A stretch of 56,053 nucleotides of DNA, taken from positions 1-56,053 of IMG/VR virus record IMGVR_UViG_3300045941_000468. One strand, given 5' to 3'. The position numbers and the translations under genes are program-made. The stretch is from a virus. Below, in pieces: positions 6,888-16,264 of the stretch (within the stretch, counting starts at the first letter, position 1; each line of letters opens with the position of its first letter). The notes under the pieces were generated by a model that was not told the DNA's origin, made no database searches, and worked only from the letters and a program-made list of their open reading frames with translations.

Positions 6888-7313
6888 ATGGCGAGACCCG
6901 ACACCGACTACGCGCCCTCCGGCCTCATCGCCACCGACCCCTTCTCCGTGCGCTGGCACGAGCTGACGGAGAACCCCGGCGCCGTGCGCGCCTCTAGCAC
7001 GCTCACCCTCGTCGACAAGTACAAGCACACGACGACGTGGATCATCGACACCTTCCGCGACGCCGGGAAGGAGACGATCTTCGTCCAGCGCCTGAGCGCC
7101 GAGGCCCCGGTGCGCCTGGTGCTCCCGTCCGCCGTGGCCGCGGTCCTCCACCGGCAGCACGACCAGACGGCGACGGCCAACCGCAAGCGCGTGGCGCGGC
7201 AGGTGATCGAGATGCGGCGCGAGCGCGGCGACGTGCTCGGGAACCCCGAGGCGCTGAAGCTGGCGCAGCGAGCGCCGCGGACGCGGAAGCGGAGCCGGAA
7301 GGGGAAGAAGTAA
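6888..7313 (+). CDS. Operator-controlled hypothetical protein with basic tail
   Basis: 141 residues; ATG preceded by CAGGAG. No family recognised. The first 80 residues look globular (VRWHELTENPGAV, LVDKYKHTTTWIIDTFRDAG); the C-terminal 50 are increasingly basic, with RKRVARQVIEMRRERGD and an end of Arg/Lys repeats (RTRKRSRKGKK), suggesting nucleic-acid contact. It is first in a two-gene unit driven by the strong promoter at 6813, and its stop overlaps the RHH gene start (TAATG). The protein could be an early regulator or host-takeover factor; that is inferred only from its promoter and charge. Confidence 0.7.
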   Translation: MARPDTDYAPSGLIATDPFSVRWHELTENPGAVRASSTLTLVDKYKHTTTWIIDTFRDAGKETIFVQRLSAEAPVRLVLPSAVAAVLHRQHDQTATANRKRVARQVIEMRRERGDVLGNPEALKLAQRAPRTRKRSRKGKK

Positions 7314-7588
7314 TGGCGAAGAGCAAGCGACCGTACTCGATGGAGTTCACCGCGCAGCGCAACCCGCGGCGCTACCTGCTCAGCGGCATCCCGCCCACGC
7401 TCTGGGAGGGCGTGCGGCGGCAGGCGAAGAAGGAAGGCAAGGCGGTGCGGCAGATCATCCTCACGCTGCTGGAGGGCTGGCTGGCGCACAGCGAGAACCG
7501 GGACCAGGCGCGGCAGGCCATCCCGGCGATCAAGGCGCACCTCGCACGGCGGCGACGGGCGTTCGACCGCGCAGGGGCGCCGGACTAG
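7313..7588 (+). CDS. RHH-like DNA-binding protein, candidate reader of the palindromes
   Basis: 91 residues. The middle reads as a ribbon-helix-helix: strand YLLSGIP, helix A PTLWEGVRRQAKKEG, helix B AVRQIILTLLEGWL, flanked by basic segments. It is second in the unit behind the palindrome-bearing promoter, and RHH proteins typically repress their own operons through inverted repeats, so it is the best candidate in the window to bind GATGCATATGCATC. That link is inference. The gene meets the leftward late genes head-on; its stop TAG and that of the convergent gene share the palindrome CTAG at 7585-7588, leaving no room for a terminator. Confidence 0.65.
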   Translation: MAKSKRPYSMEFTAQRNPRRYLLSGIPPTLWEGVRRQAKKEGKAVRQIILTLLEGWLAHSENRDQARQAIPAIKAHLARRRRAFDRAGAPD

Positions 7589-9060
7589 TACGACGGCCGC
7601 GGCGGCGGCGCCCCCACCTGAGACCCGCCCTCCTCGTCGAGGGCGGTCGTCAACCCCCCGATCGCCAGCGCGCTCCAGCCCCCCTCCTTGAGCGCCTTCA
7701 CCAGCGCGCGGCGGTCGAGCATCTTCCCGAACTCCAGCAGGCCCTTGTTGCGCAGGATGTCGATGTAGCTGCCCTGATAGCCCTGCCCCTTGTGCGCACG
7801 GACGCCCTCCCAGAAGTCGCCGAAGATGCCCGCGGTGGGACGCCCCGGCTCCAGCGAGTCGAGCACATCGTTGGTCGCCGTCAGGAAGCGGTCGACCAGC
7901 TCGTCGTCCGTCAGCCCGCCCGAGCGGGGGAGTCCTTCGGCCTTGGTGAAGCGCGTGCGCAGGTTCGGCAGCTCCTCGGTGATCGCCTTCGACTTGGTGC
8001 CCCACCCGTAGAGCGCGTGCACGTCGGGGGCGGCGTGCCCGGCCCCGGACATGAACGCGCCGAAGGGCCCGACCTTCGGCCCACCGAGATCGATCCCCCA
8101 GAACGCTTTGTTGACGTTGGGCGTCTTGCTCGGGGCCTGCGTCACTTTCTGGAACGGGAGGTTCTGCAGGATCTCCGGCGTGAAGACGCTGTGCTGCGGA
8201 TTGCCGTACAGGTAGTTCAGGACGCTCACCGCCTCCGCGGTGTTCTTCGCGACGCTGGTGTTGGCGGAGGTCGCCGCGAAGATCTGCCCGAAGAGATCGG
8301 CCAGCTCCCGCTCCCCACCGAAGCCGTGCACCAGCTCGGGGTGGGTGGACGGACCCCAGGTCACCTGCTTCGGCAGCGAGACACCGATGCGGTGGAAGTC
8401 TTCGATGCGCCGCGCCAGGTCCTCGGCCGCGGCGTAGATGCCGGGGTCAGCGGTGTTGACGACGCCGCGGCCGAGCGGCCCCGAGCGGGGCGTGACCGGC
8501 ATCCCCTTGACCGCCTTCGCCGCGTCGCGTGGATTGAACTCGGCGAGCAGCGCCTTGAGGTCGGCGGGGGAGAGGTCCTCGCCTGCGAGGATCGCGCGGG
8601 CGCTCTCGATGCGGGCCTTGGCCGCAGGCCCCTTGCCCGTCATCCAGCCCTGCACACCCGGCAGCGCCTCCGGGCGGGCGAGCAGCTCGGACAGCGGCGA
8701 GGCCTCCCCCGGCACGTAGGGCCGATTGAGCAGATCCGTCAGGAGCGACGCGTCGCCGCCGCCAGCGGCGTGGGGCCGCGCGAGTAACTCGTCGAGCAGC
8801 TCCTCGCCCGTGATGAGCGAGCGCGCCTTCCGCGCCGCTGGCGCCAGCCCGCGGCCGACCCCCTTGACGATCGCGGCAGCGGGCGTCGCCATCATCGGGT
8901 CGCCGACGATGTTGAACGGGTCGTCGGGCCCGAGCAGATCGCGGACCCACCGCAGCGCCGACCACACCTCCGGCGGGAGCCACTTACTCTCCTCCGCGCG
9001 CCCGGTCACCACGCTGGGCGTGGCCCACGGCGGGGGTGGCGGTGTCGCTCGGACCGGCAT
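7585..9060 (-). CDS. Large virion-associated protein of unknown function (last gene of late cluster)
   Basis: 491 residues; ATG with a good ribosome-binding site (AGGAGGAC). A Pro-rich N-terminus is followed by helical segments with the repeated words ELLARP and DLLNRP (about 90-135). From about 215 to 460 lies a globular region (FGQIFAATSANTSVAKNT, FWGIDLGGPKVGPFGAFM, FWEGVRAHKGQGYQGSYIDI) of a type I have seen in uncharacterised phage proteins, without a known activity. It ends with a Gly/Pro-rich tail. As the most promoter-distal gene behind the transglycosylase protein, it is probably an internal or ejected virion protein. There is no catalytic motif I can name. Confidence 0.65.
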   Translation of the reverse strand: MPVRATPPPPPWATPSVVTGRAEESKWLPPEVWSALRWVRDLLGPDDPFNIVGDPMMATPAAAIVKGVGRGLAPAARKARSLITGEELLDELLARPHAAGGGDASLLTDLLNRPYVPGEASPLSELLARPEALPGVQGWMTGKGPAAKARIESARAILAGEDLSPADLKALLAEFNPRDAAKAVKGMPVTPRSGPLGRGVVNTADPGIYAAAEDLARRIEDFHRIGVSLPKQVTWGPSTHPELVHGFGGERELADLFGQIFAATSANTSVAKNTAEAVSVLNYLYGNPQHSVFTPEILQNLPFQKVTQAPSKTPNVNKAFWGIDLGGPKVGPFGAFMSGAGHAAPDVHALYGWGTKSKAITEELPNLRTRFTKAEGLPRSGGLTDDELVDRFLTATNDVLDSLEPGRPTAGIFGDFWEGVRAHKGQGYQGSYIDILRNKGLLEFGKMLDRRALVKALKEGGWSALAIGGLTTALDEEGGSQVGAPPPRPSY

Positions 9061-9069
9061 GGCGTCCTC

Positions 9070-12018
9070 CTACTGCACCCGTTCGATCGAAATGCGCCCG
9101 CTGCCGCCAACCTTTGGCGGAGGCTCGGGCGGGGGCTGCGCACCACCGAGCGCGGGGCGCACCCCGAGGTTACTGACCGTGGGCGCCCAGCCGCGCCACA
9201 GGAACCACCGCACCAGCGACTGCATCAGCTCGGGCGAGTAGGCGGCGTAGAGCAGCATGTCCTCGTCGCTGGCGCCCTTCATCAGGCGCACGATGCCGAC
9301 GTTGCCGAAGTGCGTGCCCGCCTGCCGGATGGCGTTGAGCGCATCGGCACCGACCTGCTCCGCCTTGCGCTGTCTGCCGGGCGCGAGGGTCGAGCGCTCG
9401 AACTGCCGCTCCGCGGGGGTGCCCGCCTGGCGCTGGGTGATCTCTTGTTGCTGCTCCAGGCGGCGGACCGACATCGCCTGCGCCTGGTCCTCGGTCTTCC
9501 GGCGTGCGGCTTCCCGCGCCGCCTCTCCCGCTTCCCGCTCGGCGAGCACACGCGCGCTCTGCGCCTCGTCCACCGCGCGGGTCTGCTGCCGCGTCTGCGC
9601 CTGCGTGGTGCGCTTCGCCTCGCGCCCGGCGGTGCGCGCCTCGGCGACGGTGGCGGCGCCGCGCGCCTGCTGCTGCGCGAGCGTCTCAGCCAGCTCCTCG
9701 GAGGCTTGTGCCTGCAGCGCGGCGAACTGTTCGAGGTGGCCGATCACGTCCTTCATCTCCTGCGAGGGGAAGAGCGCCTCCATGAACTCGCCGTTCGCGC
9801 GCAGCTTGGCGACCTGCTCGCCGAGCCCCTTGAGCCCTTTGTTGAGGACGTTGCGCCGCAGCCACTCCTGCTGCACCGAGGCGAGGGCCTGGGCGCCTGC
9901 ACGCTTCCCGGCTTCGCCGCCGCCCTGCTCGGCCATCTCGGTCATCAGGCCGACGAGGAAGCGCGCCTGCTGCGGATCGTTGGGGCTGAGCATCTGCACG
10001 ATCTTCGCGGGCTCCTCGCGCGCCACGCGGCGGATGGTCTCGGCGGCGGGCCCCTCGAAGATCGGCGCGACGCGCTGGTAGTTCGCCGTGGCGGCGTTGT
10101 AGGCCGGGTCGACCGCCAGCAGGCGGCGCAGCTCGCCCGCGAGCCGATCGGTCATGCCGGTGACCTTGTTGCGCACGACGTCGTCGTAGGTCCCGCGGAG
10201 CGCTTCCTGCAGCTGCTGCTTCCACAGGTGCGCTTCCTTGAACTTCACGACGTTAGGCGCGTTGCGGATGCGCGTGAGGATGGCGAGCGCCGGGTGCTGC
10301 ACCATGCGCTCGGCTTCGGCTTCGCTGACGCGGCGGGTGAGCTGGTCGAGCGGATCCTCGGTGAGACGCGGCGGACCGCCCTCGACCGGGCTCCGCGCCA
10401 GCTGGTCGCGCGCGTCGGAAAGACGTGGCGGGGGCTCACCGGGGAGCGGTGTCATCCGCCCCGCCTTCGGGGGCTCGATGCCGCCAGGCCGCAGCAGCGC
10501 CTCGGAGGGATTGACCGGCAGATCGTCGGGCGTCCGCGGCGGCGTCGAGAGCGGGCTCATGTCGGTGGGCGGCACGCGCCGTGGGAAGGCCTGCTCGGGC
10601 GGCAGCACTTCTTCGCGCAACAGCCGCTCGGCCTCCGCCTTGAGGCTGGCGATGTTGATGTCGGGTCCGGCGTCTGCGGCGTCGTCGATCGCCTGGCCGT
10701 AGGCACGCTTGGCTTTCATCGCGTGCGTCTCGAACACCTCGGAGACGGACTGCCCCGCGGCGGTCTCGGCGGGCGCGTCGCTGGCGAGGGCGGCGAAGCG
10801 CTTATCGAGGTCGCCCTGCGCCGCTTCACCCGCCGACTCGTACATGCCCTTCGAGAGCGCGGAGGCCGACTGCGCCGCAGCGACGTCCTGCTCGGCGGTG
10901 CGCGCGGTAGCGGTGCGGGCGCCCTGTGCAGCGGTGCGCGCGGCGTGGCGGGCGTCCCCGGCTTCCTTCGCGACCTTGCGGACGGCGCCACGGGTCTCGG
11001 CCCCCAGCTCGCGCTCGACGCGTGTGCGCGCCAGGCTCTTGAACATCTCCTCCAGCCGGAGGGTGTCCGCGGTCCAGCGCATGGCGTCGAGCACCTCGCG
11101 CTTCTTGTCCTCGAAGTACTCGGTGGCGGTGCGACTGACCGAGGGGGTCACGATGCGCTTGAAGGCGCCGGTGACGCCGCGCGCGATGCCGGTGCCCATC
11201 ACGTCCATGCCGCCCTGCCACGCGCCTGCGGTGGCGATCCGCCCCGCCATCGTGCTGTCGGGTGGTGGTGGGGGACCGCCGAAGATACCGGTCTCTTCGA
11301 GGCCCTGTTCGAGCGCACCGAAGAGCGCGGCGCCTCCGGCACTGCCTGCCACGCCGCCGAGCAAGCCGCCACCGATGCCGCCGACGGCGCCCGCGATGTT
11401 CTGCCGTCCTTCACGCTCGCGCGGGTCGTAGGCGGAGACGAGGTCCTTGCCGTAGTCGACCACGATGTCGCCGAGCGACTGGCTGGGCGGCGGCGGCGGC
11501 GGCTGCACGCGCCCGCCCAGCGGCCCTGCTCCGCTGGCACGCCCCGTCGCCGGGCCTCCGCCACGCGGCTGGCCGGTCGCGGCCGGACCCGCACCTGAGG
11601 CGCGTCCCGATCCGGTCTCGGGCACGCCCATGCGGCGATTGAAGATCGTGCGGAACTTCGCGACGTAGGGATCGGTCGCCGCGCGCGACGCCTGCGGACT
11701 GCCGTTGTAGCGGCGCGCGATGAGCGTGAGGTCGGTGCCGTACTGGTCGCGCAGCTCCTTCAGCTCGCGGATGCCGCCGAGGATGTTGCCGTACTGGTCG
11801 CGCGGGTCGACGCCGTGACGGCGCGCGGTCTCCGGCATCAGCTGCATGATGCCGATCGCGCCCTTCGGCGAGTCCGGCACGTTGAAGTTCAGATTCGACT
11901 CGATCTCGGCGATCGTCAGCGCGAGCTGCGGCGGCACGCCTTCCTTCGTCGCCAGCGCGGTGATGATGTCTTCAGGGCGAGGCGGTCCGCCACCGGCGGT
12001 GGGGGATTGCGGCGGCAT
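9070..12018 (-). CDS. Internal virion protein with N-terminal lytic transglycosylase domain
   Basis: 982 residues. Residues about 15-125 are an SLT (soluble lytic transglycosylase) domain: IAEIESNLNF with the likely catalytic Glu at 40, GAIGIMQLMPETA at 53-65, and ARRYNGSP near 101-108. This domain cleaves peptidoglycan. Gly/Pro-rich linkers follow, then a hydrophobic Gly-rich stretch (AGAVGGIGGGLLGGVAG), and long Ala/Arg/Glu-rich helices from about 320 onward that look coiled-coil. The architecture matches ejected internal proteins of podoviruses, such as T7 gp16, that open the cell wall during DNA entry. I chose the ATG at 12018, which overlaps the upstream stop as TGATG, over the longer frame. 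Confidence 0.85.
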   Translation of the reverse strand: MPPQSPTAGGGPPRPEDIITALATKEGVPPQLALTIAEIESNLNFNVPDSPKGAIGIMQLMPETARRHGVDPRDQYGNILGGIRELKELRDQYGTDLTLIARRYNGSPQASRAATDPYVAKFRTIFNRRMGVPETGSGRASGAGPAATGQPRGGGPATGRASGAGPLGGRVQPPPPPPSQSLGDIVVDYGKDLVSAYDPREREGRQNIAGAVGGIGGGLLGGVAGSAGGAALFGALEQGLEETGIFGGPPPPPDSTMAGRIATAGAWQGGMDVMGTGIARGVTGAFKRIVTPSVSRTATEYFEDKKREVLDAMRWTADTLRLEEMFKSLARTRVERELGAETRGAVRKVAKEAGDARHAARTAAQGARTATARTAEQDVAAAQSASALSKGMYESAGEAAQGDLDKRFAALASDAPAETAAGQSVSEVFETHAMKAKRAYGQAIDDAADAGPDINIASLKAEAERLLREEVLPPEQAFPRRVPPTDMSPLSTPPRTPDDLPVNPSEALLRPGGIEPPKAGRMTPLPGEPPPRLSDARDQLARSPVEGGPPRLTEDPLDQLTRRVSEAEAERMVQHPALAILTRIRNAPNVVKFKEAHLWKQQLQEALRGTYDDVVRNKVTGMTDRLAGELRRLLAVDPAYNAATANYQRVAPIFEGPAAETIRRVAREEPAKIVQMLSPNDPQQARFLVGLMTEMAEQGGGEAGKRAGAQALASVQQEWLRRNVLNKGLKGLGEQVAKLRANGEFMEALFPSQEMKDVIGHLEQFAALQAQASEELAETLAQQQARGAATVAEARTAGREAKRTTQAQTRQQTRAVDEAQSARVLAEREAGEAAREAARRKTEDQAQAMSVRRLEQQQEITQRQAGTPAERQFERSTLAPGRQRKAEQVGADALNAIRQAGTHFGNVGIVRLMKGASDEDMLLYAAYSPELMQSLVRWFLWRGWAPTVSNLGVRPALGGAQPPPEPPPKVGGSGRISIERVQ

Positions 12019-13862
12019 CAGAGTGGCTCCCCGAAGTGCAGAATCTCCCCGTTCGGTCCCCACTCCCACTCCGGCGGCATCCCTTGGATCGGCGTCGTGC
12101 CGGGGGCACCGAGGCCGGTGGGCGGGGCGGGTGGCGGCGTGCCCGGGCGCCAGTTGCCGGGCGAGCCGGGGACGACCGGGCCCGGCATCCCGGCGTAGAC
12201 GTTCTCCAGATGCCCGATGGTCTCGTTGAGGCGCGCCGCGGCACTCTCCCAGGTGTCGCCCCCGAACGGGTTGTAGATGTTGCTGCGCAGCTGCGCGATG
12301 GTGTTGTAGGCGCGCTCAGCGTCCTGTTCGGTCTGCGCGCCCTTCTGCTCACCGACCGAGCGCGCCATCACGTTGACGATGTTGTCGATCGCCGCATCGA
12401 GCGCGGCGAAGCCTTCGCGGTAGCCGGGGAGGACGCGGCGCGCGGCGATCGTCGCGCCCGGGACCTTGCCGCCGAGTTCGGAGGCGCGCGGGAGCACGCC
12501 GAGCAGATCGTTGCCGATGTGCAGCAGCTGCTGATAGAGGTTCTGGATCGAGCGGCGCCGTTCGAGCTGCGCCATGTTCGGCGCGACCTGGTCGAGGAGC
12601 GCCGAGCCGCGCGTGCCGATCGGGATGCCGGTCACGGTCGACTGCACTGGCGTGATCCGCCGATCGAAGGCGGCGTCGCCCGCGCCGGTGCCGGTGGCGT
12701 AGGCAGTGTCCTGCGCGATCTGGTTCGCCTTGGCGATGACGGTGGGCACCATCGACGTCGGGACATCGGCGAAGCGGGCGTAGCCGTAGAAGCTCGCCGC
12801 CGCCTCCCGGTTGCCCCCCGCGCTGATCGCCGGGCTGCGCGGACGCGTGCCGGGCGGGAGCGGCTGGCCGTTGGCGAGCGTCCACGTCCCGTTCACGCGG
12901 TTCATCTGCGCGAAGTCGGTGACCATGCGGCCGGTGGCATCGGGGTACTGGATCGGGTAGGCCTGGTACGTGTTCGAGCCACCGACGCGCGAGATCTGTG
13001 AGGCGTAGAGGCGCGCGGCGAACTCGCTCTGCTCCTTGTCGCCGACGATCCCGAGCTGCTGCGCCAGCTCCTTGTACGACTTGATCTTCCCGCGCACGTC
13101 GCCGAGCGCCTGCCCGCGCTGCGTCTGGATCTGCAGGGCCTCGATGCTGGGGAACATCTGCGGCAGACCCATGATCGGTTCGGTCTGCGCGGGCGGCGTG
13201 GTGTAGGCGCCCCCGGCGATCATCGGCGGCGGGACGGGCGGTGGCGTGGCCTGCGGCAGGTCCTGCACTTGGTTCGCACTGAACGTCGGCTGCGACGCGA
13301 GGCGGTACGTGCCGTCCGGGCCCTGCACGAAGTCCATCGTCGGCGGCGGGACCAGGTCCCCCGTCACCGAGGTCATGGGCGCGGAGGTGGCGAAGGGCCC
13401 AGGCTTGTTCGCGGGCGGCGTCCACGCCTGCGGCTGCGCCAGCGGCGAGGCACCCGGCTCGGTCGGCGACTGCTCAGGGAGCGCCGCGGGTGGGTTCTGC
13501 TGCGGCGGCGTCGGCAGCGCGGTGGAGGTCGCCGGACGCGCACTCGGAATGCCAGGCGGGCCGGTCGGGCGGCGTCCGATCTCCTGCGGTGTCTGCGAGT
13601 AGGTGAGCAGCTGGTGGTAGAGCGGGTTGGCTTCCATCTCGCCCATCCAGCCGCGCACGCCGCCGCGTCGCTTCTGCGGCTGCGTGCCCATGAGGAGCCC
13701 GGTGCCTGCCATCGCGCGCACCTTCGGGTCCTCGGAGTTCAGGAGCAGCTTCATCACGTCGTTCTCGCGCTGCTGCTGCTCACGCGCCAGCAGGGCTTCG
13801 GTATCGACGATCTCCCGATGCCGATCGGCGTAGCCGGAGATGAGCCCTTCCATCCAGCCCAT
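12018..13862 (-). CDS. Internal virion protein, Pro-rich, function unknown
   Basis: 614 residues. The N-terminal 60 residues are helical and charged (EALLAREQQQRENDVMKLLL). About 75-215 is a long Pro/Ala/Thr-rich linker. The C-terminal 380 residues alternate helices (IEALQIQTQRGQALGDVRGK, RRSIQNLYQQLLHIGNDLL) and loops, ending in a Pro/Gly tail. No enzyme motif. Placed between the Gly-rich protein and the transglycosylase protein and coupled to the latter (TGATG), it is likely one of three internal core or ejection proteins. The assignment rests on position and size. Confidence 0.65.
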   Translation of the reverse strand: MGWMEGLISGYADRHREIVDTEALLAREQQQRENDVMKLLLNSEDPKVRAMAGTGLLMGTQPQKRRGGVRGWMGEMEANPLYHQLLTYSQTPQEIGRRPTGPPGIPSARPATSTALPTPPQQNPPAALPEQSPTEPGASPLAQPQAWTPPANKPGPFATSAPMTSVTGDLVPPPTMDFVQGPDGTYRLASQPTFSANQVQDLPQATPPPVPPPMIAGGAYTTPPAQTEPIMGLPQMFPSIEALQIQTQRGQALGDVRGKIKSYKELAQQLGIVGDKEQSEFAARLYASQISRVGGSNTYQAYPIQYPDATGRMVTDFAQMNRVNGTWTLANGQPLPPGTRPRSPAISAGGNREAAASFYGYARFADVPTSMVPTVIAKANQIAQDTAYATGTGAGDAAFDRRITPVQSTVTGIPIGTRGSALLDQVAPNMAQLERRRSIQNLYQQLLHIGNDLLGVLPRASELGGKVPGATIAARRVLPGYREGFAALDAAIDNIVNVMARSVGEQKGAQTEQDAERAYNTIAQLRSNIYNPFGGDTWESAAARLNETIGHLENVYAGMPGPVVPGSPGNWRPGTPPPAPPTGLGAPGTTPIQGMPPEWEWGPNGEILHFGEPL

Positions 13863-13865
13863 GAC

Positions 13866-15224
13866 CTACCCCCATCCCTCGCCAGCCCAGGTCGCCGAGG
13901 GGTTGTTCCGGTTGGCGTAGCTGTCCGCAGCCGACGTCACAAACTCGGTCACGCCTGCGTTGATCACCGCCCCGTAGGCCCGCCGCCACTCCGCCATCGT
14001 CTTGGCACTCTGGAGCTGCTGAATGAGCGCCTGGGCCTGCCCCTCGGGGACACCCTTCTCCGCCAGCGCCCGCGAGAGCCCCTCTTCGCCGGACCCGCCG
14101 TAGCGCTGCGCGAAGCCCTTGAAGAAGCGGTCGCGCGCGGGGTTGACCTTCACGCCCTCCTCGCCGCCGCGCAGCCAGCCCTTCTCGGCGATGCCCCACG
14201 CCACGACCGGCGCGGCCATCAGTCCGGCGGTGGTCGCGGCCGTGCCCAGCCCGACGCCACCGGCCGTGCCTGCCGCCGTGCCCCCGCCGCCCGCAGCACT
14301 CGCGCCCCCGCCGCCCGCCGCTGCACCTCCGGCGCCGAGCCCGAATCCGGTGCTCGCGCCCTGCGAGGCGATCGTCGCCGGGACTGCCGCGTGCATCCCG
14401 GGGATCGTCGCGGCCGGGAGCAGCCCGCCCGCGGCGGTCGTGGCAGCAGGAGCGGCCACACTACTGAGCTTTTGCGCCGCGCTAGCAGGCGCCGACGACG
14501 GCGTACCGCCCTGCAGGATCTTGCCGCCCTGCGTCACGGTCTCGTTGCCGGTCCACTCACCGCCGGGGTCGGTCGGGAGCTTGTTGGCGTTCTTCCCGAG
14601 CTTGTTGCCGGACCACTTCCCGATCTCCGCCGCCAGCCCGCCGACCGCCTTGCCGGTCTTCTCGCCTTCCCCACGCGCGTAGACGCGGTTCAGGTACCCC
14701 GAGTTGAGCAGGTTGCCGTAGATGTTCGCCGAGGTGCCGGTCAGCTGAGTGCCGGTGCGCGACAGATCGCTCCCGAGGTCGCCGAGCGCGCCTGCAGCGG
14801 CAGGCTGCACGCCGGTGATGAGCGAGCCGATCTGGCTGGCGCGCTGGCGATTGAGTTCGCCCATCGCCGTATCGCGCGCCGCGCCGCGCACGCCACTGCG
14901 GACCAGGCCGCGCTCGGCGCCGCGATAGAGGTCGGTGAGCTGCGCGGTGGGCGCGGCGACGGCTTGTGACATCGCCGCACGATTGCCGCGGAGGAGCGTC
15001 GAGTAGTAGTTGCCCGCCTGGGTCTGATACCCCTGCCCCTGCCCGAGCATGTTGGCCGCGGTGCGTCCGGACTGCGTCGCCAGATTCTGCTGGCCGGTGA
15101 GCCCGAACTGCTCCTCAGGCCCGCGCTTCATCGCATTCGACTGCGACTTCTTGCCCGCCAGCGCGCCGCCGAGCATCCCGGCGCCCTGAATGATCCACGG
15201 CATCGCCGGAGCCAGGAATCCCAT
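13866..15224 (-). CDS. Gly/Ala-rich internal virion protein with hydrophobic N-terminus
   Basis: 452 residues from the ATG at 15224, which overlaps the upstream stop (TAATG) and follows GGGAGGG. It begins with a hydrophobic helix (FLAPAMPWIIQGAGMLGGAL) followed by a basic patch, which could insert in a membrane during ejection. The middle has Gln/Gly/Ala helices (LTGQQNLATQSGRTAANML); about 290-410 is a low-complexity Gly/Ala region; the C-terminus is helical (LSRALAEKGVPEGQAQALI). This composition is typical of podovirus ejection proteins. Function inferred from composition and position. Confidence 0.65.
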   Translation of the reverse strand: MGFLAPAMPWIIQGAGMLGGALAGKKSQSNAMKRGPEEQFGLTGQQNLATQSGRTAANMLGQGQGYQTQAGNYYSTLLRGNRAAMSQAVAAPTAQLTDLYRGAERGLVRSGVRGAARDTAMGELNRQRASQIGSLITGVQPAAAGALGDLGSDLSRTGTQLTGTSANIYGNLLNSGYLNRVYARGEGEKTGKAVGGLAAEIGKWSGNKLGKNANKLPTDPGGEWTGNETVTQGGKILQGGTPSSAPASAAQKLSSVAAPAATTAAGGLLPAATIPGMHAAVPATIASQGASTGFGLGAGGAAAGGGGASAAGGGGTAAGTAGGVGLGTAATTAGLMAAPVVAWGIAEKGWLRGGEEGVKVNPARDRFFKGFAQRYGGSGEEGLSRALAEKGVPEGQAQALIQQLQSAKTMAEWRRAYGAVINAGVTEFVTSAADSYANRNNPSATWAGEGWG

Positions 15225-15652
15225 TACGACCCTCCCAGACGCACGCCGTCGATCGGGACGACGTACAACTTCCCGTCGGCCGGGATGTACCCGAGGTGAC
15301 GCACGAAGTCGTGCACCCGTGGCAGGCTCTCGTCGTTGACGCACGCGAAGACGTACGGCACCTGCGCGTCCTGCAGCACACTTTTTGTGGCGCCCCACAG
15401 GCGCGTGAGCAGCTCGTAGAACTCGTGCGGGCGCCCGCGATACTCCGGCGCCACCCAGAGCGGCTCCATGTGGATCGCCTCGAACAGACAGTTGAACGCG
15501 ACGATCACGCCCGCGCGCTCAGCGACGATCACGCGCCAGTGGTCGGGGCTCGGCAGGCCCGTGGAGGTGAACGGCTCGAAGGCGAGCAGCCGCGGCCACT
15601 CCTCGGGCGGGAGCTGGCGCAGCGTGACCGACTCGGTGAGCACCGGGGTCAC
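15224..15652 (-). CDS. GNAT-like acetyltransferase fold protein
   Basis: 142 residues. The core VIVAFNCLFEAIHMEPLWVAP-region followed by EYRGRP resembles the GNAT acetyl-CoA-binding strand and Q/RxxGxA turn, and VPYVFACVNDESLPRVHDFV resembles the C-terminal GNAT strand-helix. GNAT-like proteins occur in late clusters of many phages, with unknown substrates. It sits between internal-virion genes, coupled to both neighbours (ATGA upstream, TAATG downstream). The P-loop-like turn is imperfect, so catalytic activity is uncertain. Confidence 0.55.
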   Translation of the reverse strand: MTPVLTESVTLRQLPPEEWPRLLAFEPFTSTGLPSPDHWRVIVAERAGVIVAFNCLFEAIHMEPLWVAPEYRGRPHEFYELLTRLWGATKSVLQDAQVPYVFACVNDESLPRVHDFVRHLGYIPADGKLYVVPIDGVRLGGS

Positions 15653-15888
15653 GGGCCGACGACTCCTTCACCGACGAGGCTGGTCTCGGCGTCGTTGGCG
15701 CGGTAGCGGCCCTGCGCATCGAGCTTGTACTTCTCGGCGAGCGTGCGCCAGTACTGCTGGCGGCGCTCGAAGAGCGACTGCGCCTGCTGCTGCGCCATCG
15801 CCAGGTCGCTGTCGAAGGCGCGGAGCTGCCAGTAGTCGGCGGGGTCGAGTTTGTGCTGGCCGTTGCCGTTCATGCCGATGCCGTCCAT
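15649..15888 (-). CDS. Small hypothetical virion-cluster protein
   Basis: 79 residues with a good ribosome-binding site (TAAGGAGAT). Mostly one long amphipathic helix (LRAFDSDLAMAQQQAQSLFE then RRQQYWRTLAEKY), followed by a short C-terminal region. No family recognised. Helical small proteins next to internal-virion genes can be assembly factors. Its stop overlaps the GNAT-like gene (ATGA). Confidence 0.7.
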   Translation of the reverse strand: MDGIGMNGNGQHKLDPADYWQLRAFDSDLAMAQQQAQSLFERRQQYWRTLAEKYKLDAQGRYRANDAETSLVGEGVVGP

Positions 15889-15897
15889 ACGATCTCC

Positions 15898-16254
15898 TTA
15901 GAGTGGCGGGGGTGCCGCGGCGCCCAGGTCCACGCCCGCGAGCACGTTCCAGAAGGTGGCGACCTGCGAGAGCAGCGCCGCGTCGGTCACGGTCGTCACG
16001 ATCCCGGCGTCGGTGATGTCGACCGTGCCCACCAGGTTCGGCCCGCCGACGATGGTGCTCGCCGCCGCGGCCGACGACATGCTCGGATTGGCGAGCACCT
16101 GCCCCGCATAGCCGGAGCGCTGCGGGTGGTAGGGCGTGGTCTGCGGTTCCTCCCGCACGACGCGCGCCTGCTGCACCATCACGTACTGGAGGCGCTGGAG
16201 GAAGGACTGGTCCTTCGCCAGCTGCATCTGCATCGCGCTTTCCGACATCGCCAT
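15898..16254 (-). CDS. Hypothetical protein downstream of tail fibre genes
   Basis: 118 residues. The N-terminal half is helical (MQMQLAKDQSFLQRLQYVMV), followed by a flexible Pro/Gln segment and a C-terminal half of strands (NLVGTVDITDAGIVTTVTDA) ending APPPL. There is no recognised family, no signal peptide and no cysteines. By position between the glycine-rich tail protein and the internal-virion genes it may be a tail-associated or chaperone protein; this is inference. Confidence 0.65.
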   Translation of the reverse strand: MAMSESAMQMQLAKDQSFLQRLQYVMVQQARVVREEPQTTPYHPQRSGYAGQVLANPSMSSAAAASTIVGGPNLVGTVDITDAGIVTTVTDAALLSQVATFWNVLAGVDLGAAAPPPL

Positions 16255-16264
16255 ACGTGCCTCG

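Noticed and set aside
9310-11598. Long plus-strand frame opposite the transglycosylase gene; similar ones at 2942-5065, 13269-14969, 21961-24999, 27443-29743 and 33872-35509
   Set aside because: All are opposite well-supported genes, lack ribosome-binding sites and recognisable motifs, and are expected in high-G+C DNA.
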